This document shows positions 11,926 through 19,791 of a stretch of 64,000 nucleotides of DNA, piece by piece. The position numbers were made by a program, and so were the translations under genes. Below the pieces are notes generated by a model. That model did not search any database and was not told the origin of the DNA. It saw nothing but the letters and a program-made list of their open reading frames with translations. The stretch's first letter is position 1. Each line of letters opens with the position of its first letter. Source of the stretch: Oxalobacteraceae bacterium (lineage in GTDB: Bacteria; Pseudomonadota; Gammaproteobacteria; Burkholderiales; Burkholderiaceae_D); NCBI GenBank assembly GCA_013284265.1, contig JABTBR010000019.1, positions 1 to 64,000 of the forward strand. Reading direction: 5' to 3'.

Positions 11926-11992
11926 AAAACCCACGGCAAAGAGCCGGGGTACGACCCGGCGGGTCGTACCCCAGGGTTACGCCTTGGGTTTT
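11926..11992 (+). repeat. Short REP element (copy 1)
   Basis: A 67-bp palindromic element beginning AAAACCCACGGC and ending GCCTTGGGTTTT. Its centre is a perfect 12-bp stem, GGGGTACGACCC at 11946-11957 and GGGTCGTACCCC at 11961-11972, around a GGC spacer. It lies between glpK and the RAYT gene. The same ends occur in six other copies in this window. Confidence 0.85.
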
Positions 11993-12115
11993 GGACGGAC
12001 GCCGACGGCCTGATCTGGTTTCGGCGGTTGAAACTCTGGATTGTTTGCGTGTACTCAGCAAATCACTCCGCTCTCCGCGATAAGGTAGATTGCATCGACC
12101 TTGCTGGAGCAAGCC

Positions 12116-12775
12116 ATGCGCCAACGGAGACTCTGCCTGCCAGGAATTCCTCTTCACATCGTCCAGCGTGGCAACAACCGGCAGACAGTTTTTTTCAGCC
12201 ACCGTGATTATCTCCACTACCTTGCACTTCTGCGCGAACTTTCTCAGCAATTGCAGTGCCTAATACATGCGTATGTGCTGATGCCAAATCATGTGCATCT
12301 ACTGATATCCTCCGCCGAAGCTACCGCGCCGTCTGCGCTGATGAACGCGCTCGATCAGCGCTATGGCCAGTATGTGAACTGGCGCTATCAGCGCAGTGGC
12401 GGGTTGTGGCAGGGACGGTTTAAATCCTCATTTATACAGGAAGAGCGATATCTGATGGTGTGTCAGCGCTATATTGAGTTGAATCCTGTGCGCGCCGGAA
12501 TGGTGTTGTTCTCAGGTGGATATCGCTGGTCTAGCTATCGATGCAATGCGGATGGGAAGGCGGACCGGATTACCCAGCCGCACTTCTTGTATCAGAGTTT
12601 GGGACTGGATCAGCAGTCACGATGCGCGGCATATCGAAGTCTGTTCGCACAAGCAATGGGGAACGGCGATATCGCTGGTCTGCGCGGCGCGACCGATGGC
12701 GAGTTCGCGTTCGGCGATCAGGCATTCCTAGCGGAGTTGGCGAGATTGCGTGACGCTTCCAAACCCACGGCATAA
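12116..12775 (+). CDS. rayT: REP-associated tyrosine transposase (RAYT)
   Basis: A 219-residue Y1/IS200-like HUH endonuclease. The start motif GIPLHIVQRGNNRQTVFF is followed by LMPNHVHLL (the HUH metal-binding histidines, near residue 65). Further on are GGLWQGRFKSSFI and CQRYIELNPVRAGMV, which carries the likely catalytic tyrosine. The start is the ATG at 12116; a TTG 15 bases upstream is less likely. RAYTs nick and mobilise REP palindromes, and this gene is bracketed by short REPs at 11926 and 12761. The last codons (KPTA and stop) lie inside the downstream REP. Confidence 0.93.
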   Translation: MRQRRLCLPGIPLHIVQRGNNRQTVFFSHRDYLHYLALLRELSQQLQCLIHAYVLMPNHVHLLISSAEATAPSALMNALDQRYGQYVNWRYQRSGGLWQGRFKSSFIQEERYLMVCQRYIELNPVRAGMVLFSGGYRWSSYRCNADGKADRITQPHFLYQSLGLDQQSRCAAYRSLFAQAMGNGDIAGLRGATDGEFAFGDQAFLAELARLRDASKPTA

Positions 12776-12825
12776 CCCCGGGGTACGACCCGCCGGGTCG
12801 TACCCCAGCTCTTAGCCTTGGGTTT
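12761..12825 (+). repeat. Short REP element (copy 2), overlapping the rayT stop
   Basis: A 65-bp element with the same ends as copy 1 (AAACCCACGGC..CCTTGGGTTT). The central stem is GGGGTACGACCC at 12780-12791 and GGGTCGTACCCC at 12795-12806, with a GCC spacer, the complement of the GGC in copy 1. The first 15 bases are coding: they supply the last four residues and stop codon of the transposase. Confidence 0.85.
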
Positions 12826-12863
12826 AAAGACTGCCGCCGGCACCTTGGCAACGAACAAAAACG

Positions 12864-12898
12864 AAAAAGGCGGCCAATTCGCATTGGCCGCCTTTTTT
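12864..12898. terminator. Bidirectional terminator between rayT and the POT transporter
   Basis: A hairpin with A5GGCGGCCAAT paired to ATTGGCCGCCT5 around TCGC. It ends in six T residues on the + strand and, read in reverse, a T5 run. It can stop transcription from rayT and from the convergent peptide transporter gene that ends at 12919. Confidence 0.85.
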
Positions 12899-12918
12899 CA
12901 CATCGTACTACCTCGCGC

Positions 12919-14424
12919 TTACTTCACGCCATGCATCAGCTTGTTGATCAACGGTGCGATCAGGAACAGCACGATGCCGGCGCCCAGCAGGGAGTAGAAG
13001 CCGAAGGTGTAGCCCGACAGCGCGGACGTGACGGACATGCCGCTCTCGCCGCTGACGTGGCTGGCGAAGATGCCCGACAGGTTGTTGCCGATGCCGGTAG
13101 ACAGGAACCAGCCCCCCATGCCCAGGCCCACCAGGCGGGTAGGGGCCAGCTTGGTGACCATCGACAGACCGATCGGCGACAGGCACAGCTCACCGATCGA
13201 CTGGATCACATACACCATGAACAGGGTCCAGAACGGGATCTTGTTGTCGGCGTCGACCAGGCTCGACAGTGCGAACATCAGCAGGCCGAAGGCCAGTGCG
13301 TTGCCGATCAGGCCCAGGCCGAATTTACGCGGAATCGATGGATTGGCGTTGCGGCGGCCCAGCATGACCCAGACGGCGGCGACGACAGGCGCGAAGGCGA
13401 TGATGGCGATCGAGTTCACGCTCTGGAACCAGGCGGTCGGGAAGTTGAAGCCACCAAGGTCGCGGCTGACGATGTTCTCGGCCAGGAAGGTGAAGGAGCT
13501 GCCAGCCTGTTCGAAGAACATCCAGAACAGGATGTTGAAGGCGAAGATCAGCAGCATGGCGATGACTTTGTCACGCGCCACAGGACCGTTCTTGATCCCT
13601 TCGATCATCAGCATCACGCCCAGGCCGACGAACAGCACGGTCAGTACGCCTTGCAGCTTCTGCGCGCCGACGGCCAGCAGGAAGTACACCACGGGAATCA
13701 CGCACAGGGCGCCCAGGGCGACGAAGATCACGCGCTTGTTGCCTTCGGTGCCGGCGGCAGGTGCGCCTATGCCCTTGAGCGAAGCGCGGCCGATGGCGAA
13801 CCAGACCAGGCTGATGAGCATGCCGACGCCGGCGGAGATGAACACCATTTTGTAGGCGGGCATCGCGTCCGTGCCGAAGACCTTTTGGGCCAGCAGCTGC
13901 GTGAAGATCGGGGCCAGGAAGCCGCCGATATTGATACCCATGTAGAAAATGGTGAAACCGCTGTCGCGACGGGTGTCGGCCAGCTTGTACAGTTTGCCGA
14001 CCATGGTCGAGATGTTCGGCTTGAACATGCCGTTACCGACGATGATGGTGGCCAGACCGAGGTTGAACAGGTCCAGGCTCGGTACCGAGATCATGAACAG
14101 GCCGGCGGACATGAAGGAAGCGCCGATCAGAATCGAACGCTGATAGCCGATCACCCGGTCGGCCACATAGCCGCCAAACAGGGCCGCGGCGTACACCAGG
14201 GCCAGATAGGAGCCGTAAGTCAGGTTGGCCGCAGCCTGGCCCGACGCGTCGCCGTTGAAGAACTGCGCCACAATGTACAGGACAAGGGCCCAGCGAATGC
14301 CATAGAACGCAAATCGTTCCCAGAACTCGGACATGAATAACATCCAAAGCGGTGCAGGATGACCCATGATCTGTTTGAACTCGGGGATCGCTGCTTCGCT
14401 GTTAGGGGTGGTAGCACCGCTCAT
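12919..14424 (-). CDS. POT/PTR2 family proton-dependent oligopeptide transporter
   Basis: A 501-residue major-facilitator protein importing di- and tripeptides with protons. The family ExxERF motif is present as FMSEFWERFAFYGIRWALV near residue 30, and the PTR2 signature as FTIFYMGINIGGFLAPI near residue 155. About 14 membrane helices are visible. The start is the ATG at 14424 (MSGATTPNSE), with AGGAG eight bases upstream; an ATG 33 bases further out lacks a ribosome site. It is a single gene, convergent with rayT and divergent from ppnN. Closest in layout to E. coli Dtp proteins, but the paralogue cannot be told. Confidence 0.92.
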   Translation of the reverse strand: MSGATTPNSEAAIPEFKQIMGHPAPLWMLFMSEFWERFAFYGIRWALVLYIVAQFFNGDASGQAAANLTYGSYLALVYAAALFGGYVADRVIGYQRSILIGASFMSAGLFMISVPSLDLFNLGLATIIVGNGMFKPNISTMVGKLYKLADTRRDSGFTIFYMGINIGGFLAPIFTQLLAQKVFGTDAMPAYKMVFISAGVGMLISLVWFAIGRASLKGIGAPAAGTEGNKRVIFVALGALCVIPVVYFLLAVGAQKLQGVLTVLFVGLGVMLMIEGIKNGPVARDKVIAMLLIFAFNILFWMFFEQAGSSFTFLAENIVSRDLGGFNFPTAWFQSVNSIAIIAFAPVVAAVWVMLGRRNANPSIPRKFGLGLIGNALAFGLLMFALSSLVDADNKIPFWTLFMVYVIQSIGELCLSPIGLSMVTKLAPTRLVGLGMGGWFLSTGIGNNLSGIFASHVSGESGMSVTSALSGYTFGFYSLLGAGIVLFLIAPLINKLMHGVK

Positions 14425-14729
14425 GCGGTTTCTCCTAAAAATTATTATGATCGACAAAAAATTATAGGATTCCCCATTGACTGGCGCGCTCTCCCAAGCG
14501 CCCTGGTCGCCGTCCGGAATCCTAATAGGACGGCATTTTAATCTACAAAACGATCACTACGCACTTTTTGGCACTTCGTCAGCAAAATTGTGTCGTTTGT
14601 GCTATGAAAACGGCATAGAAAACCCGTATGAGCGAAACTGCAATCTCCGGCCCCAAATTGGCCGAGTTGTCGTATATTGGCACTGCAGGCAAACGAGTTG
14701 TAACGAATCTGAATAAGGATTTCCGTACT
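14425..14729. other. Intergenic region between the POT transporter and ppnN
   Basis: This 305-bp gap between divergent genes contains two nested inverted repeats. One pairs AGGATTCC (14467-14474) with GGAATCCT (14516-14523), and the other pairs GCCGTCC (14509-14515) with GGACGGC (14528-14534), followed by ATTTT. They compete for some of the same bases. An in-frame ATG at 14628 would extend PpnN by 34 residues, but I treat it as leader. No gene is supported. Confidence 0.4.
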
Positions 14730-16100
14730 ATGGAACATGACGTTGTCGATACCCTGATCGCACCCGAGGGCCAGCTGGAAGTGCTCTCGAAAGCCGAAGT
14801 CATCAAGCTGCTCGATACCAGCCAGGGCGGCCTCTATAATATTTTCCGTAATTGCGCGTTGGCTGTGCTCAATTGCGGTAGCACGATCGACGATGGAAAG
14901 GAGCTGCTGGAGCGGTATAAATCCTTTGAAATCAGCATTGTCCAACGCGAGCGCGGCATCAAGCTCGATATCAAAGGCGCGCCGGCGATCGCATTCGTCG
15001 ACGGCAAAATGGTCAAAGGCATACACGAGCACCTGTTTGCGGTTCTGCGCGATATTATCTTCGTCAGCAACGAGGTGACCGATAATCCCCAGTTCTCGAT
15101 GGACAGCACCGAAGGCATCACCGACGCGGTATTCCACATCATGCGCAATGCCGGCGTGCTGAAACCGCTGCTCAATCCGAATCTGGTGGTGTGCTGGGGC
15201 GGCCATTCGATCAACCGCGCCGAATATAACTATTCGAAGGAAGTGGGCTATCAGATGGGCCTGCGCGGACTGGACATCTGCACCGGTTGCGGTCCGGGCG
15301 CGATGAAGGGTCCGATGAAGGGCGCCACCATCGGCCATGCCAAGCAGCGCATGCACAATGGCCGCTATCTGGGCATTTCCGAGCCGGGCATTATCGCGGC
15401 CGAGTCGCCCAATCCTATCGTCAACGACCTGGTGATCATGCCGGACATCGAGAAGCGACTGGAAGCGTTTGTGCGCACCGGCCACGGCATCGTGGTGTTC
15501 CCGGGCGGCGCGGGCACGGCCGAGGAAATCCTGTACATCCTCGGCATCCTGCTGCATCCCGATAATGCCGAGATTCCGTTCCCGCTGGTGTTTACGGGGC
15601 CTGAGACTTCGCGCGAGTACTTTGTGCAGATTAACCAGTTCATCGCCGATACGCTGGGTCCTGAGGCGCAGCAGCGCTACAAGATCATCATCGACGATCC
15701 TGAACTGGTGGCGCGCGAGATGCAGGCGGGGATCAAGCAGGTGCGCGAGTTCCGCAAGTCGCGCAGCGATGCCTACTACTTCAACTGGCTGCTCAAGATC
15801 GATCACGAGTTCCAGAAGCCGTTCGCGCCTACCCACGAGAATATGCGCAATCTGAGTCTGCACAAGAATCAGGAAGTGCATATGCTGGCGGCAAACCTGC
15901 GCCGCGCGTTTTCGGGCGTGGTGGCGGGGAACGTCAAGGACGAGGGGATTCGTGCGATTGAAAAGCACGGCCACTTCGAGATCCATGGCGATGCGTCTAT
16001 CATGGGGCCGATGGATGCGCTGCTGGCGTCGTTCGTGGTGCAGCATCGGATGAAGCTGGCGGGGAAACAGTACACGCCATGCTATCGGGTGATTCAATAA
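14730..16100 (+). CDS. ppnN: Nucleotide 5'-monophosphate nucleosidase PpnN (YgdH/LOG family)
   Basis: A 456-residue enzyme that splits purine and pyrimidine nucleoside monophosphates into base and ribose-5-phosphate. In E. coli it is activated by (p)ppGpp. The LOG-family catalytic motif is clear as FPGGAGTAEEILYI near residue 255. The family N-terminus LSKAEVIKLLDTSQGGLYNIFRNCALAVLN and a C-terminal DUF3412-like region ending in GKQYTPCYRV are present. The start at 14730, with AAGGA 10 bases upstream, gives a length like the 454 residues of E. coli PpnN. The alternative ATG at 14628 would add an unmatched 34-residue tail. Confidence 0.9.
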   Translation: MEHDVVDTLIAPEGQLEVLSKAEVIKLLDTSQGGLYNIFRNCALAVLNCGSTIDDGKELLERYKSFEISIVQRERGIKLDIKGAPAIAFVDGKMVKGIHEHLFAVLRDIIFVSNEVTDNPQFSMDSTEGITDAVFHIMRNAGVLKPLLNPNLVVCWGGHSINRAEYNYSKEVGYQMGLRGLDICTGCGPGAMKGPMKGATIGHAKQRMHNGRYLGISEPGIIAAESPNPIVNDLVIMPDIEKRLEAFVRTGHGIVVFPGGAGTAEEILYILGILLHPDNAEIPFPLVFTGPETSREYFVQINQFIADTLGPEAQQRYKIIIDDPELVAREMQAGIKQVREFRKSRSDAYYFNWLLKIDHEFQKPFAPTHENMRNLSLHKNQEVHMLAANLRRAFSGVVAGNVKDEGIRAIEKHGHFEIHGDASIMGPMDALLASFVVQHRMKLAGKQYTPCYRVIQ

Positions 16101-16125
16101 CGCTAAGGGCCGGTTACGCTGTTTT

Positions 16126-16191
16126 AAACCCACGGCGCAACCCTGGGGTACGACCCGGCGGGTCGTACCCCGGCTTTTTTCCCTGGGTTTT
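16126..16191 (+). repeat. Short REP element (copy 3)
   Basis: A 66-bp element beginning AAACCCACGGC and ending CCTGGGTTTT. It has the same GGGGTACGACCC / GGGTCGTACCCC core around GGC as copy 1. The last third differs (CGGCTTTTTTCC), giving a T6 run after the core stem that could also terminate ppnN transcription. Confidence 0.85.
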
Positions 16192-16222
16192 AAGAGAGCC
16201 GCTGGCACCTAGGCTCAGCATT

Positions 16223-16260
16223 AAAAAAGCCGCCCGGTCTTGCGACCGGGCGGCTTTTTT
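16223..16260. terminator. Bidirectional terminator between ppnN and lysS
   Basis: A near-perfect hairpin, A6GCCGCCCGGTC - TTGC - GACCGGGCGGCT6. It lies 43 bases beyond the lysS stop and also follows ppnN, serving both convergent units. Confidence 0.9.
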
Positions 16261-16303
16261 GCGCTGAAGCAGACAACGCGCCGTGCGGCGCGCGTCTTAC
16301 CAA

Positions 16304-17833
16304 TTACTCTTCGCGGCGCAGGTGCGGGAACAGCAGCACGTCGCGGATGTTCGGCGAGTCGGTGATGATCATCATCAGACGATCGATACCGATGCCGCAA
16401 CCACCGGCCGGCGGCATGCCGTATTCCAGCGCGCGGATGTAGTCGGCGTCGTAGAACATCGCCTCTTCATCGCCCGCATCCTTGGCGGCCACCTGGGCCA
16501 GGAAGCGTGCCGACTGGTCTTCTGCATCGTTCAACTCCGAGAAGCCGTTGGCGATCTCGCGGCCCACCATGAACAGCTCGAAGCGTTCGGTGATGCCGGC
16601 CACGGTGTCGGAAGCGCGCGCCAGTGGCGACACTTCGACCGGGTAGTCGATGATGTAGGTCGGTTCCCACAGCTGCGATTCGGCGGTTTCTTCGAACAGC
16701 GCCAGTTGCAGCGCGCCCAGGCCTGAGTGCGCGTGCGGCTTGACGCCGAACTTCAGCAGCTCGGCCTTGATGTATTCAGCATCATGCAGCTGTTCGTTGG
16801 TGTAGTGCGGAGCGAACTTGTTGATCGCGCCGACGATGGTCAGGCGGTGGAATGGCTTGGCCAGATCCAGCTCGCGGCCGCCGTAGGTCAGGGTGGCGGT
16901 GCCGTGGGCATCGACCGCTGCCTGGCGGATGACGGCTTCGGTGAAGTCCATCAGCCATTTGTAATCGGTGTAGGCCGCGTAGAATTCCATCATCGTGAAT
17001 TCCGGATTGTGACGGATCGACACGCCTTCGTTACGGAAGTTACGGTTGATCTCGAACACGCGGTCGAAGCCGCCCACGACCAGGCGCTTCAGGTACAGCT
17101 CAGGCGCGATACGCAGGTACATCTGCATGTCCAGCGCATTGTGGTGGGTGGTGAAGGGCTTGGCCGCGGCGCCACCTGGAATGGTGTGCAGCATCGGCGT
17201 TTCCACTTCCATGAACTCGTTCTTTTCCATGAAGCGGCGGATCGACGAGATCGCGGCGGTACGGGCCTTGAAGGTGCGGCGCGTCTCTTCGTTCATGATC
17301 AGGTCGACGTAGCGCTGGCGGTACTTGGTTTCCTGATCGGCCAGGCCGTGGAATTTGTCCGGCAGCGGACGCAGCGACTTGGTGATCAGGCGCAGTTCGG
17401 TCGCCTTGATGGTCAGCTCGTCGGTCTTGGTCTTGAACAGGGTACCGGTCACGCCCAGGATGTCGCCCAGGTCGTAGTGGTGCAGGGCGGCCATGGCCGC
17501 TTCACCGGTCAGGTCCAGCGTGGCGTAGATCTGGATGCGGCCGTCGGCCTTCGGGCCGGAGGCATCCTGCAGGGTGGCGAAGGCGGCTTTTTTGCCGGCT
17601 TCGCGTTTGAGCATCATGCGGCCGGCCAGCACCACGGTCACTGGTTCGGCTTCGAGTTCTTCGCGGGTCTTGTGACCGTATTGCGCGTGCAGATCGGCGG
17701 CCTTGTGCTGCGGCTTGAAGTCGTTCGGGAAGGCGATGCCCTGGGCGCGCAGTGCGGTCAGCTTGGCGCGGCGCTCGGCGATGATCTTGTTTTCATCGGG
17801 TGCCGCTGCTTGTTCTTGAAGATCCGTAGTCAT
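16304..17833 (-). CDS. lysS: Lysyl-tRNA synthetase, class II
   Basis: A 509-residue class II aminoacyl-tRNA synthetase charging tRNA-Lys. An N-terminal OB-fold anticodon domain (about residues 50-170, with [26 protein letters not shown]) is followed by the catalytic core. Motif 2 is at [29 protein letters not shown], and motif 3 at [27 protein letters not shown] near the end. Length is standard. It is the last gene of prfB-HAD-lysS, 23 bases after the HAD gene, and is followed by a strong terminator. The prfB-lysS link is well known in proteobacteria. Confidence 0.97.
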   Translation of the reverse strand: MTTDLQEQAAAPDENKIIAERRAKLTALRAQGIAFPNDFKPQHKAADLHAQYGHKTREELEAEPVTVVLAGRMMLKREAGKKAAFATLQDASGPKADGRIQIYATLDLTGEAAMAALHHYDLGDILGVTGTLFKTKTDELTIKATELRLITKSLRPLPDKFHGLADQETKYRQRYVDLIMNEETRRTFKARTAAISSIRRFMEKNEFMEVETPMLHTIPGGAAAKPFTTHHNALDMQMYLRIAPELYLKRLVVGGFDRVFEINRNFRNEGVSIRHNPEFTMMEFYAAYTDYKWLMDFTEAVIRQAAVDAHGTATLTYGGRELDLAKPFHRLTIVGAINKFAPHYTNEQLHDAEYIKAELLKFGVKPHAHSGLGALQLALFEETAESQLWEPTYIIDYPVEVSPLARASDTVAGITERFELFMVGREIANGFSELNDAEDQSARFLAQVAAKDAGDEEAMFYDADYIRALEYGMPPAGGCGIGIDRLMMIITDSPNIRDVLLFPHLRREE

Positions 17834-17856
17834 AATGTGTTTCTTTGTAGAGGTAA

Positions 17857-18543
17857 TTAGTTGGTGAAGGCCGCGGCGCTCGAGGCAAACAGCTGCTCGA
17901 CATCGAGTTCGCTGAAGTCGCGCGCGATGCAGATCACGTTGTCGTATTCGGCGAAGGCTTCGGCCGGCAGGGTGGTGGTCAGCACCACCGCGCGCATGCC
18001 GGCGCGGCGTGCCGCTTCCACGCCCAGCGGCGCGTCTTCGAACACGATGCTGTGCGCCGGCGCCGCGCCACAGCGCTCGCCGGCCAGCAGGAACACGTCC
18101 GGGTTCGGCTTGCCGCGCGCCACATCGGCCGCGCCCACCACGGTGTGGAAGTGCGGGCGCAGGTTCAGGCCGTCGAGCGTGAAGGTGATGTTGTCGTTCG
18201 GCGCTGCGGTGGCCACGGCCAGCGCGATACTCTGCGCCTTGGCTTTGGCGATGAACTCGTCGAAGCCCTTGACGGTGGCCAGGTGCGGCGCATATAGCTC
18301 GCGGTACAGCATCTCTTTTTCAAGGTTCAGCAGCGCGTTTTCTTCCTTCGTCAGATGGTCGCCGATGTAGGTATGCATGATTTCATGCCCCTGGCGGCCA
18401 GCGGTGGCGCGGAAGAATTCATCGGCGTCCACGGTCTGGCCGCGCCGTTCGAAAAAGGCCAGCCACGATTTGGTGTGGAAGGCCATGTTGTCGACGATCG
18501 TGCCGTCCATGTCGAAGATGAATGCGCGCTGTGCTTGAGCCAT
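17857..18543 (-). CDS. HAD superfamily hydrolase (beta-phosphoglucomutase-like)
   Basis: A 228-residue phosphatase or phosphomutase of HAD subfamily I with an alpha-helical cap. Motif I is [10 protein letters not shown] (residues 9-18), motif II lies at VATAAPND, the motif III lysine at KPNPDVF, and motif IV is [16 protein letters not shown]. The substrate is unknown; the DGT..DN form and cap size resemble beta-phosphoglucomutase and small sugar-phosphate phosphatases. It sits 3 bases after the prfB stop and 23 bases before lysS, so it is co-transcribed with translation genes. I know no reason for this link. Confidence 0.88.
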   Translation of the reverse strand: MAQAQRAFIFDMDGTIVDNMAFHTKSWLAFFERRGQTVDADEFFRATAGRQGHEIMHTYIGDHLTKEENALLNLEKEMLYRELYAPHLATVKGFDEFIAKAKAQSIALAVATAAPNDNITFTLDGLNLRPHFHTVVGAADVARGKPNPDVFLLAGERCGAAPAHSIVFEDAPLGVEAARRAGMRAVVLTTTLPAEAFAEYDNVICIARDFSELDVEQLFASSAAAFTN

Positions 18544-18546
18544 TGA

Positions 18547-19651
18547 TTAAACGCCTTGTTTGAGCGATGCGGAGATGAAGTCGTCCAGGTCGCCGTCCAG
18601 CACGCCCTTGGTGTTACCGGTTTCGAAGTTGGTACGCAAGTCCTTGATGCGCGACTGGTCCAGCACATACGAACGGATCTGGTGGCCCCAGCCGACGTCG
18701 GTCTTGGAGTCTTCCAGTTTCTGCTGCTCGCTCATGCGCTTGCGCAGTTCCATTTCGTACAGCTTGGCCTTCAGCATTTCCATCGCTTCAGCGCGGTTAC
18801 GGTGCTGCGAACGGTCGTTCTGGCACTGCACCACAATCCCGGACGGCATGTGCGTCAGACGCACCGCGGAGTCGGTTTTGTTAATGTGCTGGCCACCGGC
18901 GCCGGACGCGCGGTAGGTATCGACGCGCAGGTCGGCCGGGTTGACTTCGATGTCGATCGAATCATCCACTTCCGGGTACACGAACAGCGAGGTGAACGAG
19001 GTGTGGCGGCCGTTGGCCGAGTCGAACGGCGACTTGCGTACCAGGCGGTGTACGCCGGTTTCGGTGCGCAGGAAGCCATAGGCGTGATCGCCCTCGACCT
19101 TCAGGGTGGCGGTCTTGATGCCGGCCACCTCGCCGTCGGACTGCTCCATGATCTCGACCTTGAAGCCCTTGCGTTCGCAGTAGCGCAGGTATTGGCGCAG
19201 CAGCATCGAGGCCCAGTCCTGGGCTTCGGTACCGCCGGCGCCGGCCTGGATGTCGATGAAGCAGTTGTTCGGGTCCATCGGATTGTTGAACATCCGGCGG
19301 AATTCCATGCCTTCGATGACCTTGCGGATCTCGTCGGTGTCGATGATGACCGCCTCGAGCGTGTCGTCGTCGCCTTCTTCCTTGGCCATGGCGAACAGGT
19401 CGTTCATGTCGCGCAGGTCGGCGTCGGCCTTGGTCAGCGAAAAGACGATCGCTTCCAGGGATTTTTTCTCTTTGCCGAGGTCCTGGGCCTTCTTAGGGTC
19501 GTTCCAGACGGTCGGGTCTTCCAGTTCTTCGTTTACTTGTTCGAGTTTCTCTGACTTGGTATCGAAGTCAAAGATACCTCCGTAGTTCGGCTTCGCGGAC
19601 GGTCAGATCGGCGAGCAGGGCGGAGAGGGCGTTGATGCGTTCGGCTTCCAT
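18547..19651 (-). CDS. prfB: Peptide chain release factor 2 (programmed +1 frameshift)
   Basis: RF2 recognises UGA and UAA stops and triggers peptide release. The gene is in two frames. The first runs from the ATG at 19651 for 27 codons, ending in CTT just before an in-frame TGA at 19570-19568. A +1 shift past T19570 enters the second frame, giving a product of about 367 residues, close to 365 in E. coli. The RF2 stop-recognition SPF ([15 protein letters not shown]) and the catalytic GGQ ([18 protein letters not shown]) are present. It is first in the prfB-HAD-lysS operon. Annotating only the long second frame loses the true N-terminus. Confidence 0.95.
19567..19585 (-). promoter_or_regulatory. 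prfB: prfB autoregulatory +1 frameshift site
   Basis: On the minus strand the sequence reads CGGAGGTAT-CTT-TGA-C. A Shine-Dalgarno-like GGAGGT lies just upstream of the slippery CTT and the in-frame TGA. This is the conserved RF2 site: when RF2 is low, ribosomes pause at TGA and slip +1 into the main frame, raising RF2 synthesis. Confidence 0.93.
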
Positions 19652-19791
19652 GTTTTCTTCTTCTCTATGGCTGAAATCAAACCTTAGATTATACCCGAGC
19701 CCAGCCCCTCGGTCGCAGGAAATGCTTGATGGGGCTCGCGCGGCTGGGTATCATGCTGTCCACATTGACAGTTTCGTATCTTCGACCCCAC

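Noticed and set aside
11926..12825. REP copies as a possible CRISPR array
   Set aside because: Copies are far apart, palindromic, and lack evenly spaced unique spacers and cas genes; they match REP/RAYT biology.
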